Shown: positions 34,499-64,000 of the stretch, in pieces | How positions within the stretch are numbered: position 1 is the stretch's first letter | Layout: each line of letters begins with the position of its first letter | NCBI RefSeq assembly: GCF_030936135.1 | Contig: NC_082597.1 | Span: 76,180,495-76,244,494 of the forward strand | Direction of reading: 5' to 3' | From: Gavia stellata | Taxonomy: Eukaryota > Chordata > Aves > Gaviiformes > Gaviidae | Length of the DNA stretch: 64,000 nucleotides | Notes under the pieces: model-generated | Databases searched by the model: none | What the model saw: only the letters and a program-made list of their open reading frames with translations | What the model was told of the DNA's origin: nothing | Position numbers and translations under genes: made by a program

Positions 34499-35623
34499 GT
34501 ATTTCATTCCTGTGCATATTTAAAGGCTGCAGCTGAATATTAACGGCACATCAGGAGATACAACACAATTCCCCAAGGCACAGGACAAGCTTTTCAGTTA
34601 TACTTCTCTAGACTAGCAACAAATTGCAGAATGCTGACATTTACATGCTCCCTAGGTTCCAGACTTTAAAACTCCTTTAGTAAACATGAGAAATATCCAG
34701 ACTTATATGCAGTACAATCTCATTTAAAAACCCAGAAACTTCTGAGAACCAGTAATTCCATGGTAGTTTTCTCCATCAGAACATTTCAGATAGGGTATCA
34801 AGAGAAGTGGAGTTGCAGGACATCCTATTTTCAATTAAGTAATGAAAAAAATCTTCAGACTTTAGGAACTCCAAAAATTACACATTACTTCTATAAAAGC
34901 TACGTAAGTTTTAGAACATGATAAAAAAATAGTATCATGCAAGTACTCGTTAATCACTCTGTAAAAATGGTTGTAAAATCGTTTAACAGAAAACTCATCT
35001 GCATCACAGTGGCTAAATAATTACCTTGAAAGTATATATGGTACTTTAACACAGTTGAAGAAAGGACTCAGCTACCAATGTGAGCAAAGAATACTTGCAT
35101 GATATTTGTGTTCAGATCTAGTCATCACGAACTATGGTATTTAAAGTTTCAGGTGAAGATATATGAATATATTAATTTAGTTTTAGAAAAGCTCACAAAG
35201 ATGCGTCTTAAATCAACTTAAGCTATAACATCAAATCTGTGAGACCTTCAGCTGCTTATACAAGCTAGAGTAAGGCAACGGACAGAGATCAGAGGAAGGC
35301 TGATATACTCGGAGAGCTTAGCTATTCATCTTCCCTTAGCCCACTCAAGTTGACCCATTTGGAGGCCAACCCAAAATCTTACAAGGGATTAGATCGCAGA
35401 CATCGGGTGAGAGAGTCTTCCCGTTTGCAAATTCTACTCTCCGTTAAGAGAAAAAAGAGGCACTACTCAAAGAAACTGAAGACAGATCATCTACTTTGTC
35501 ATTTCATAGCCACTAATATTCAAAATAAGTCTCCCCATGACATTCAAAAAGCTTAGACCTAAAACCACAGGTGTCATAGAGGGCATATTTAATCAAAAAA
35601 ATAATTTAATGATTAGCAAAAAT

Positions 35624-35629
35624 TTTATT
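35624..35629 (-). terminator. INTS13: Possible INTS13 polyadenylation signal
   Basis: The plus strand reads TTTATT, so AATAAA on the minus strand. It lies about 640 bp past the INTS13 stop codon, a usual 3' UTR length. Confidence 0.4.
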
Positions 35630-36270
35630 TTACTTTTGCTTACAAAGAGTTAACTCCAGCACAACAACCTGAAAGGCTTTGCTTTCTAAAGGTAATTTCT
35701 AGTCAATTTTTAAAAGTCCTTAAACCAACAGTTTTTACCTGTAAAACCATTCACTCTCCCACCCCTTAGTTGAAAACTGACTGGCATTTTCTCAGCTCAG
35801 TGACTAGGTACTCAGTGTGTGGTTTTTTCCACAATTCTGGACTCCTGAGGAATTTTCATATAAATAAAAGTATACATGAACAAAAATTAACAATATTATC
35901 AGTTAATTATCAATTACTTGATTTTTTTTTTTAAACAGTCATTGCTGATTTTGAAATATTAAACAATACTTATGGGAAAGGACTTCAAACTCTGACTAAC
36001 ATTTTTGTTTACTTGATTTAGTCCATGGCAGCACAGGTTTTCATCCTAAAAACATAACTGTAAAATACTTCAGGACAGCTCCTGTTTGCACACTATTCAT
36101 TTAATGTGATATGCGGATTTCATATTTCATAGCAAAAATAAGAATAGAAAAATGTAAAACCCAATCAAAACAGAGCTATACAAATGTACTGTAATGGTAT
36201 CAATATCAATTCCAGCATTAAGTATTTTTGCAATTCAGCCAAGTTTTATCCAAAGAAACAAAATTAATCG

Positions 36271-56213
<19,943 letters not shown>

Positions 56214-58134
56214 TTTCTTCCTAAAAGAAACAGATAATAAAATCAGAAAGAAATTGTACAAGGCAAAAAATCACATCACAAGATTACTGTGCAATTTATA
56301 TAGTACAAAATCATCTTACTAGAACACGCAAGTTTTAAAGAGGTTACCTCTTGCAGTATTTAGATTACATACTGCACACATGAGTTACTACAAAACTTAA
56401 GCTTTTAAAAAACTACAAAAATCCCCATTTTAAGAATTTGTTTACATGGAGACAAATATCCTCTCGAACTCTTACTAGTCTGTATATTTAGTATACTAAT
56501 TCTCTAATCAGAAGAAACTATTTTTTTCAGGAGGAAAAAATATAGAAAATGTGAAAGTATACTATTGAAAAGGCAACAACGATGCACAGTATTACCCTCC
56601 CCACTTTTCTGATTAAAGAAACTTAAGAAAAAAGTACAGAAACTGCTTTCTATTTAAAGCTTATTTCTGAAAATAAGCAATATGGAAAAAATAATTTATG
56701 ATTAGGCTATACAGACCTTGAAGTAGTATAAACACGAGACTTTTAAGTAGATTTTCAGCCTTCACTTTGCTAGGTACATCTTTCTATTTTTACATGAATA
56801 TCTGCCTCTGTACTTTGATCTCTCGCTGACAGACATACCAAGTCTGAAATGATAATGTAAATGTTTCTTATCCAGCAAGACTCATAGGAGGACCCCTTGT
56901 ATCCTTCCCAACTACGGAGCCTGAGAACTCTGGAATGTCGTGTGGTTCATTTTGCTGTTTCGCATGGATAGACTGGGTTTCCCTCTCCTAAGAAATACTT
57001 TTGAAGCAACTATAACGTCAGATCCTTGTGTTAGGGTGGACATCGTAACTTGTAGACCCAAACTACATATGAAAAATAATCTCATACTAGTGCTCCTTAG
57101 ACCAAACACTCTTCATATCGAACTTACTCAACGTCTAGATGTTTCCATAACGTTTCTAGCATAAAAATCCATTTCGACCACGCAAGTGCTGCTGAATTAC
57201 AGAGTACACAACACCAAAAAAATATGCACGAGCTCATTTAAGAGACTAAAGCACCGGGGATTTACAGAAGCCAGACTGCGGGCGCAGGTTTCGCGGCCGC
57301 CCTCAGCCGCCGCGGCAGCCCGCAGCCCTCTCGGCAGAAGCCGAGGCCGGCGGCAGCCCGGGCCAGCCCAGCGCCGGGGGCCCGGCCCAGGGCCTGCACC
57401 CTATCCTGGGCCTGGCAGAGGGCCGGGGGGCCGGGGACGCCGCGCCGGCCCCTCGAGGGCAGGCAGGGAGGCAGGCAGGGGGGAGGCACGGCCGCAGACG
57501 GCCGGCGGGGTCCGGAAGAGGCGAGGTCGGCCCCCGCCCGGGGGGCGGGAAGCGCTTCTTACCTGGGCCGGCTCCTCCGCTGGTGCAGAAGTCCCGGCCC
57601 TGCTCCGCGCCGCGCCCGGGCCCGGCCGCGGGCTCGCTCCGAGGAGGAGGAATGGGGCCCGCGGGGCGCCCTAGACAGGGTCGGGCGCGGGCGCCTGCGG
57701 CCGGGCGACCTCCATGCCCCTGCGCCCGCCTCCTCCGCCGCCGGCTCAGCGGCGAGCGCGGGGCCCAGCTCCTGCCTCCGCGCCCGGCGCCCGCGGGGGT
57801 GGGAGAAGCGGCCGAAGCCCCCCCCGCTCCGCCCACCCCTGAGGCCGCGAGACCCCCGCGCGGCCACTTACGCCGCTGGCACAACGGCTCCCCCAGCGCT
57901 GGCGGGGGGAGCGCCTCTCCCCTCCTTCCCTCCTCCCCTCGCACCTCCCCGCCCGCGGCGGCGCCAGCCACCCGGGCCCCGGCGCCCGGCCGGCCTCACT
58001 CACCCCCCATGCCCGCCCCAGCCCCACCGCTCGGCCCTCCGCCTGGGCGCGGGCCGCCCCGCCCTGCCGCGAGACACCGCCCGCCCGCGCGCGCGCCACT
58101 TCCCGCACGGCGCGGAGGAGGAGGAGCCCGACGA

Positions 58135-58144
58135 TCTCGCGAGA
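58135..58144. promoter_or_regulatory. TCTCGCGAGA element 1
   Basis: An exact palindromic CGCG element, known as a strong CpG-island promoter motif bound by BANP and also linked to ZBTB33. This copy lies on the INTS13 side of the TATA-like palindrome. Confidence 0.85.
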
Positions 58145-58159
58145 CGCCAGAAACACACA

Positions 58160-58185
58160 CCCCCCCCCCCCCCCCCCCGGGGGGG
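58160..58185. repeat. Poly-C/poly-G tract (about C19 then G7)
   Basis: A run of about nineteen C directly followed by about seven G inside the promoter. It can fold as a hairpin, i-motif or G-quadruplex. Its length is a likely sequencing or assembly weak point. Confidence 0.85.
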
Positions 58186-58209
58186 CGGGCAGGCGGCGGA
58201 GGGGCCGGC

Positions 58210-58221
58210 CTTTTATAAAAG
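58210..58221. promoter_or_regulatory. Palindromic TATA-like element CTTTTATAAAAG
   Basis: A perfect 12-bp palindrome gives TATAAAAG on both strands. It lies between the two genes and could position start sites about 30 bp away in each direction (near 58.185 kb for INTS13 and 58.245 kb for FGFR1OP2). A CCAAT box (58222-58226) directly abuts it. Confidence 0.6.
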
Positions 58222-58226
58222 CCAAT
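58222..58226 (+). promoter_or_regulatory. CCAAT box
   Basis: GCCAATAGG, an NF-Y-type site next to the palindromic TATA-like element. Confidence 0.5.
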
Positions 58227-58265
58227 AGGGAGGCGCGGAGAAGCGACGGGAGCCGGAGAGGTGTC

Positions 58266-58275
58266 TCTCGCGAGA
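58266..58275. promoter_or_regulatory. TCTCGCGAGA element 2
   Basis: An exact second copy on the FGFR1OP2 side, centred about 55 bp from the centre of the TATA-like palindrome. Confidence 0.85.
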
Positions 58276-58317
58276 GCTGGGAGGGGCGGCGGGGCGGGGA
58301 GCGGCAGCAAGGTGTCC

Positions 58318-58327
58318 TCTCGCGAGA
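58318..58327. promoter_or_regulatory. TCTCGCGAGA element 3
   Basis: An exact third copy, 52 bp after the second. The surrounding GTGTC(T/C)CTCGCGAGAG context of copies 2 and 3 is similar, so one may be a local duplicate. Confidence 0.85.
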
Positions 58328-58439
58328 GCGGCGGGCGCTCGCCCGGCGCCGCTGGCAGGTAGCGCGGCCGCCCTCGCCTCACGCCGCCCTCGCCTCACGC
58401 CGCCCCGCCCACTGGCGGGGACGCGCCTCCCCCGCCCCT

Positions 58440-58538
58440 CCTCCGCTTCCCCCTGCGGCCCACCGCCATTTGACAGCGGGGCGGGCCGGTCGGGGCTTCA
58501 CCCCCGGCGCCGGGCGCTGCCGGAGCCGCCGGTCATGA
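58440..58538 (+). other. FGFR1OP2: Probable FGFR1OP2 noncoding exon 1
   Basis: GC-rich sequence with a YY1-like CCGCCATTT at about 58464, typical just downstream of start sites, ending at a strong donor TGA|GTGAGT at 58538/58539. Another donor-like site, CAG|GTAGCG, is at 58358. The 5' end is not defined. Confidence 0.5.
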
Positions 58539-58674
58539 GTGAGTGGCGCGAGGCGGGGAAGGGGCGTTTGGGGGCAGCCTGGCGGGCGCGGGGGAGGGGA
58601 GGGGACGCCGTTGCCGCCGGGCGCTGGGGAGTCCAACGGACTCGCGTTGGGGCGCGCGGGAAGCCCCTGGGCCC

Positions 58675-58682
58675 TGACGTCA
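58675..58682. promoter_or_regulatory. Full CRE TGACGTCA
   Basis: An exact palindromic CREB/ATF site inside the CpG island, about 137 bp after the putative FGFR1OP2 exon-1 donor. Confidence 0.55.
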
Positions 58683-59109
58683 CGAGGGGTGCGAGGGAGG
58701 AGGACCCCCCCCCCCTCGCCCTCCGGTACCGCCGGCTGGGGTGGGCCGGGGCCAGTCCTGCCGCTCGGCTTCGCCGAGGGAGCCTTCGTCGGCCCTCGCG
58801 TGCCCGCCGTGTCAGGGCAGGTGCCGGTGTCGCGACAGTCCTGCCCGGCGAGCCTCAGCATCCGTGGCGGCGGCGGCGGCGAGAGAGGGGAGGAAGCGGC
58901 GCTCCCTGAGGGCGAGCTGCCGCCCCCCCCTCGCCGCCGCCCCCTGCGCCCCTCCCGCGGCCGGCGAGCGGCGGGAGACCGCAGGTCTGCCGCGCGTGTA
59001 ACTGGGCTGCCGCGGTGGCGGCGTTGACGGGCCGGGCCTGTTTGCCCTGGGAGGCTCATTGTTTGTTGCGCGCTGCTGGAAGCGGCGGTGGCGCCGGCTG
59101 AGCCTGTGG

Positions 59110-62100
59110 GACTCTCCTTTTACGCGGAGGGTGCTACTGGGCGTCCGCACCCAGCCTGAAACTCGTGGAAACTGCGGCGCGGCTGAGCGCTGCTGAAGGG
59201 GTGGCTGCGGAGAGGAAAAGCCGAAGCATTAAGCTGTGGGAAAAGGTAGTTTTCAGTGAGGATGTGGAAGAAAGAAGAGAGAGAAAACCAGAGGAAGGCT
59301 ATAGTCGCGCAAAAACCTTTATTCTTTGGCGTTGTTTTCTTTTTAAAGGCAGCCAAATTTGATAATGAAAGCAATTAGTAAATAGCAGGAAGTGACAGGA
59401 AATGAATACGTAGTAACAGTATTGCTATGTTGTTCGAGTTGTTGCTCTTGCTGCCTCTGGGCCCTGTTGGTAGGATTGCAGACTAACTAATGTATTTGCA
59501 ACTGGGCATCTCTTGTAGGGTAGAGTTCAGGAATCATTAAGTTTAGCTTCTATAGTCCTCACGCTTGTAAAAAACATTAATATACAATAAGAATTGGTTT
59601 GAATCAAATATATTTGATTCATTGGTTGGGGTTTTTTCCCTACATGTCCAGGTTAACTGACAGATTTAGATCTATTGTAGGATAAGGCAAAACTTTTGTT
59701 TTTCCTAGGCAGCCAGATGAGCAACTATAGAGAATTTTAAATTCTAAGGATTAGGGCCAATGCCTTGCCCAAAGGAGTCCTAGTCAAGATTTGGAGCCAC
59801 TACGAATTACCATGATACAAGTCATGAGTCTCCTTTTTGAGGTACAAATGCTGCCCTGAAAACAGGAGGTGGCCCCTGGCCTGCTGAAGCTGCTGCACGG
59901 TGAGGGTGGATAGTCACTGCTGAATTTGCGCGGCTGCATGCCACACAAGGCGCACGCGTGTCTTCCCCAACTCATCCGCTGTGAAAAAGAATGCCGGTGG
60001 CTTTGCTACAAACGAGTTTCTTTTTATCTTGTGCGGTTGGGCTGGGTCAAAATGAGAAAGTGCATGAGAGGGTGAATACATACTGCGTTTAAAAATTTAT
60101 ATTGATGCATACAAATTATCAGAGGTGTTAACTGCATTGTAATCTGAATGCCAAATGTATTCCAAGCTCATGGAGAGGCTTGAGAGGCTTTGTTTATACT
60201 GGCTAGAGAATTCATGACCCATGAATTGAGTTAAAGACTGCTCTTCAAATTCTCCTTAGATATGGATCTGATTAAATCCATTTCTGTAACAGTTTAGTCA
60301 GCTAGTGTGGAAGGTCATCTTTTGTCTGTGATATTTTTGTAGTCCAGTAAGAACATGAGACCAGAATGGGCAGGAGAAATGAGGAGCAAGAAAAGCAGAT
60401 GCTTAAAAACAATGCAGTATGATCCCTATCTACATAATATTAAAAAGAGTTCAAACTGCTAAACCAGAGTGAATAAACTAACTACCTCTGATAACACACC
60501 AGCCTGCTGAAGAACTTGATACCTCAAATACACATATACATCACATGGGAGTGAAAATGAAAACTCTAGTTGATAAATGGGAAGGAATTAACATTACAAA
60601 TGTGTATAGGAACCTTTTACATGTCAAAATGCTGATGCTTTCGGTAACACGTGAATCACAGAAAACACAGGTTAAAACAGTTGTGCTCTGTGCATACATG
60701 AAGCTCACTTACAGAAGCTCCTTTGTCAGTAAGCAAGTCTCAACCTTTCTGTGATGGCAGGGTCCCTGAAAAACCCTTCTACATAGAAAAAGTAAACTAA
60801 ATGCTTTTATATTACATGTGCTACTCGGAGCAGAGGGAGCAGTTAATGAGATTACCAAATTAAAATTATTTTGAGAGGTTAGACCTTGCAGGACGTTCTG
60901 GGTGCACAAGAGCTCTTTAGAGAGAACATTCCAAGCTCTGTGGCTGTATTGCATAGTTTTTCCGCACCTTAATGCATGAGGGTAAGATATTCCTGCTATG
61001 TTTGTGAATCTTTTGAGGGAAATGGTGGAATTTCTGGTGTTTGAAATATCCTTACTTCTAGTACTTACCTGGGGTAGTGGGAAAAGGTCAGTTGGGGAAA
61101 ATGTGAGGATTTCTTTAAGCTTGGCTTAAAAGATCCTAGGCTATGATTTGTCAAGGCGCCTAAGAAAGTCAGAAAATCAACTTGGAGTACATTTTTTTTC
61201 CTATAGCTCAGGAAAGGCTCACTGACCTTTTATGCTTACAGAAATCTCTCCTTTAGGCAAACAGCCTGGCTAAGAAATGGATTTAGTTGATTCTTTCAGT
61301 ATCTTAGAAAGTTTCCTGAAACAAATATCAAGCCTTATATTAATAAGGCCCATAACTTTCATAAGCCTCTCTCATTACTGTCTGATTGCTGAAGAACTGT
61401 TCAAGGAGTTTAAGTAGATTTCCTTTTCAGTAGGAAAAGTGCAAGGCTTCTTAAAAGAAAATAAAAACTCAGGCTGAAAATCTTGGTCTTGAAACTTAAT
61501 CTATCAAGAACCAGTATGAAAAAATTCAATGTAAAGGCCAGTGTTTTGGAAATGCTAGTATGTACAAGCATTTTGCAAGTTTAGCAATTCTAGCAACAGG
61601 TAATTTCTGCAAACAAACTACTGCAATTAGAAGGCTCGTATTTTAACTATGCAGTTGGTTCTTTTTCTCAACTAAGTTGCTGTCTTTCTCTATCCTGTTG
61701 AAAATTTTACAGTTTCATTCCATGCAGTGATGTTTGTGTTCATTTATAGACATGAAGAAAACACAAGCTTTTAGTTGTCTCAATTTTTCCCAAGTAATTT
61801 TCTCTACTCTGTCAGTTTGAGCTGTTCCTTCTCTGCTGATTTAATTCACCAAAATCTTCCAGCCCACTGTAGTCCTTTGGCATTCTCTTTTGCGCTGGAT
61901 TTATACTTCTCAAATATCTTGAAGTATATCTGACTGGTAGGAAGGCACAGTAAAAAAAAAAGTAGTATTGAAAAATGAAGTAGTTAATGTAATACTCTTT
62001 TTTTTTTTTTTTTTTTTTCCCCCTCTGCTACTTACAGGAGGGCATGCACTGCTCAGTCTCCATATGTTCAATAGTCCTCTCACAACACAAAGTTTACTTT

Positions 62101-62360
62101 CATTTCCTTGCTCTGATACATGGTTTCAACAGCAGTTAAAAAGGAGGGAAAGGGAAGGCAGACTTTAGGGTATTCTTAGGATATATACATTTTTCCTACT
62201 CCCAAAAGACCACAAAATGTCTGGATGTTTCTGAGGGAAAGGTTGTATTCAGCTGCTTTGGAGTAACAAAAAAATTTTATATATATATATAATATATAGA
62301 TAGCTGTTCTCTGTACAGCAAACAGCTGGTGTTGTAAAAATAATACATTTCTAATCTTTA
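59110..62360. other. FGFR1OP2 intron 1
   Basis: AT-rich intron without recognised exon. A long poly-T run lies at about 61999-62020 and a TA-rich run at about 62276-62300. The segment near 59.72-59.9 kb has a weak resemblance to an old SINE but is not assignable. Confidence 0.6.
62276..62300. repeat. (TA)n microsatellite
   Basis: About ten TA units with one interruption, roughly 60 bp before the first coding exon of FGFR1OP2. Confidence 0.8.
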
Positions 62361-62363
62361 GAA

Positions 62364-62498
62364 ATGAGTTGCACAATTGAAAAAGCCTTAGCAGATGCAA
62401 AAGCACTGGTGGAACGGCTAAGGGAACATGACAACGCAGCAGAAGCTCTTATTGAACAAACGACAGCTCTTAACAAGCGGGTTGAAGCAATGAAACAG
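62364..62498 (+). CDS. FGFR1OP2: FGFR1OP2 coding exon 1 (aa 1-45)
   Basis: The acceptor is ATCTTTAG|AA, the ATG is two bases into the exon, and the donor is CAG|GTTTGT in phase 0. It encodes [20 protein letters not shown] through RVEAMKQ. Confidence 0.95.
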
Positions 62499-63760
62499 GT
62501 TTGTTTTTCAGTTTTGTTTACTCCATTAAAAGAACAACTTGGAAACACATAATTTAAAATCATTTTTGTGTGCTACTATACAACATAGAATCAGTATGTT
62601 ATTTGGTTAATCCTTTAATACCATACCGAGTATTTTCATTATAGGTGTGACTATGATCTAAAAATAGGTTGTTTATATATTTAGTTTGATCCCGTGAAGA
62701 TGTTTTCTCTGTTACTCTAGCTTAAATATTGAAAACTAGCATTTATTTGAAGAACACTGGTAGAAATGGGGTTGGTATCTTACAAACCATTGTGTGTTGT
62801 CTTGTGTTTTGCTCTTTTGTGAAATACCATGTGTTTTATTAATTTGAAGATGCACATTTAATCATACAGAGGCCCTGTCATGCTTTCTTCTGTTCAGAAT
62901 ACTTTCTCTTTTCACAGTCTCCTTTTGTTTCAAAGTAGCCTCTTAAGCTTATTCCTGATCATTTCCATTCTGATGTTAAGCTATCCCAGACACGTTGTTA
63001 GATTGAGCGAGACTTTCAGTAGAGAACTTCTGGAAAAACAAAGGTATCTACTGACTTTCCATATGGGAGTTCATCCTATCATTTTAATAGAACACAGGAT
63101 GTGTTAATGGGCCTGTAAAATAATAAAACCCTGCATGTGCTTCATCCCTGTAAAATTAGTCATGCAGAGGCTCCATGACTTCAAATCAAGAGTATTGCAT
63201 GTACTCATTTGTTGAGAGTCAGGATCCATTCATTCAGGTCCATGTGACTTGTACCCATACAGCCTTGTGGTTTAAGGTATTGGGAAGCCACAGTAAATAT
63301 CTAGAGGTTAATACCCCATGGTTTTTCTTTACCATATATGCATATCAGTTTTAAATCACTTGATGGAGAATTTGACCTGCATTAATTGAAGGTTAAATCA
63401 TGCCCACTACCCACATCTGAGGTATGAAACTTGTTTAAAAACAAAGATGATACTCTGCAGGGCAGTATGTTAGCAATACCTTCAGAAGTGTTTTTGTTTG
63501 TTTGTTTGATATTATTATTTAAAAGCAAGCATTATCTTGCTGGTTACAGACTTTGACTGACATTAGAACTGGTCCTCGGTGACTCGCCGAGTAATGCTTG
63601 CCTTCAGTTACTCAAATACGTTGTTTTATTTTTTATAACTAGTACCAAGAAGAAATTCAAGAGCTCAATGAAGTAGCAAGGCATCGTCCTCGGTCTACGT
63701 TAGTGATGGGTATCCAACAAGAAAACAGACAGATTAGGGAATTGCAACAGGAGAATAAAG
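62364..63760 (+). CDS. FGFR1OP2: FGFR1OP2, N-terminal part (first two coding exons; gene continues past window)
   Basis: This coiled-coil protein of the SIKE family is known as the fusion partner of FGFR1 in a myeloproliferative rearrangement and as a component of STRIPAK phosphatase-kinase assemblies. The two exons joined here give 84 codons plus one base. They start [20 protein letters not shown], as in the mammalian protein, and continue heptad-like to IRELQQENK. The full protein is about 250 residues, so roughly two thirds lie beyond the right edge. The gene is transcribed away from INTS13 from the shared CpG island. Confidence 0.95.
63643..63760 (+). CDS. FGFR1OP2: FGFR1OP2 coding exon 2 (aa 46-84)
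   Basis: The acceptor is TATAACTAG|TAC and the donor AAAG|GTAAGA (phase 1). It encodes [20 protein letters not shown] through IRELQQENK, all predicted coiled coil. The window ends in the following intron. Confidence 0.96.
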
Positions 63761-64000
63761 GTAAGACTTGACTATTCTGTCCTTTTCAAGTTCCAGCCTG
63801 CACCACTGGAATCAGTGAGACTTTTACCATTGATCTATTCTCAAAAAATTATTGTAGAATAATTTTTTCTTCTAATCTTAATTTGTCAGTTTAACTGAAA
63901 ATAATGTAATCTAATAAAGAGTCCTAATGTCCAACCACTGGGACTACGATTAACAAAAAATCAGGGTTGTGGAAAATTACTTTTTCAGTCCTTATCTAAT

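Larger units (their letters stand above)
32793..36270. other. Intergenic DNA between two convergent genes
   Basis: The dystroglycan-like gene (+) and INTS13 (-) converge here. The stretch holds their 3' UTRs and spacer. The segment at about 33.1-33.93 kb is GC-richer than its surroundings and may be an old unclassified mobile element. No gene was recognised. Confidence 0.55.
57200..59110. promoter_or_regulatory. CpG island, bidirectional INTS13/FGFR1OP2 promoter
   Basis: About 1.9 kb of very GC- and CpG-rich DNA between the 5' ends of two head-to-head genes. Long open frames on both strands here are composition artefacts. The core lies at about 58.1-58.4 kb, with a palindromic TATA-like element, a CCAAT box and three exact TCTCGCGAGA sites. 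Candidate INTS13 first-exon donors (minus strand) are at 57563 (CAG|GTAAGA), 57872 (GGC|GTAAGT) and 58004 (GGG|GTGAGT), which suggests alternative noncoding first exons. Confidence 0.93.

Noticed and set aside
57303-59059. Several long open frames (up to 226 codons) on both strands
   Set aside because: All are Gly/Ala/Pro/Arg-rich readings of the CpG island, overlap each other on both strands, and match no known protein. They are composition artefacts.
59720-59900. Possible old SINE (TTGCCCAAAG-type segment)
   Set aside because: A short similarity only; not supportable without a repeat library search.

Overview
The window is bird genomic DNA. The evidence is chicken-repeat-1 (CR1) LINE copies with the avian 3' end (TTCTGTG-type octamers), compact vertebrate exon-intron genes, and one CpG island. 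The two recognised genes on the right form the head-to-head pair INTS13-FGFR1OP2, which lies beside ITPR2 on human 12p11, so this is probably the equivalent part of a bird macrochromosome. The species cannot be read from the sequence.

Layout. 1-23.4 kb is AT-rich, gene-poor intergenic DNA with simple repeats, a CR1 tail (19.54 kb), a regulatory-looking motif cluster (15.4-15.55 kb) and one exon-like minus-strand ORF (22.6-22.8 kb). 23.62-32.24 kb (+) holds a five-exon gene for a 1,179-residue dystroglycan paralogue. It has a signal peptide, a cadherin-like domain, an alpha-DG-N-type domain, a furin site followed at once by a core-M3/matriglycan-type TPT motif, a long Ser/Thr/Pro linker, a second cadherin-like domain, a SEA-like domain with a Gly-Ser cleavage site, one transmembrane helix and a cytoplasmic tail with two PPxY motifs. 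32.2-36.2 kb is intergenic. 36.27-56.21 kb (-) carries the complete INTS13 coding region in 16 exons, rebuilt here to 706 codons. 57.2-59.1 kb is a CpG-island bidirectional promoter. FGFR1OP2 (+) starts there; its first two coding exons lie at 62.36 and 63.64 kb, and the window ends in the next intron.

How the genes relate. INTS13 (Integrator subunit, transcription and snRNA processing) and FGFR1OP2 (SIKE-family coiled-coil protein, STRIPAK-associated) are housekeeping genes sharing one promoter. That promoter has three exact TCTCGCGAGA elements around a palindromic TATA box. The dystroglycan paralogue is the notable content. It keeps nearly every processing and ligand-attachment signal of DAG1 but has a different linker and tail. 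Its position in the ITPR2 neighbourhood, while human DAG1 is on 3p with ITPR1, fits a whole-genome-duplication sister of DAG1 that mammals appear to lack. All joins are read by eye from splice consensus and reading frame; no alignment or transcript was available.
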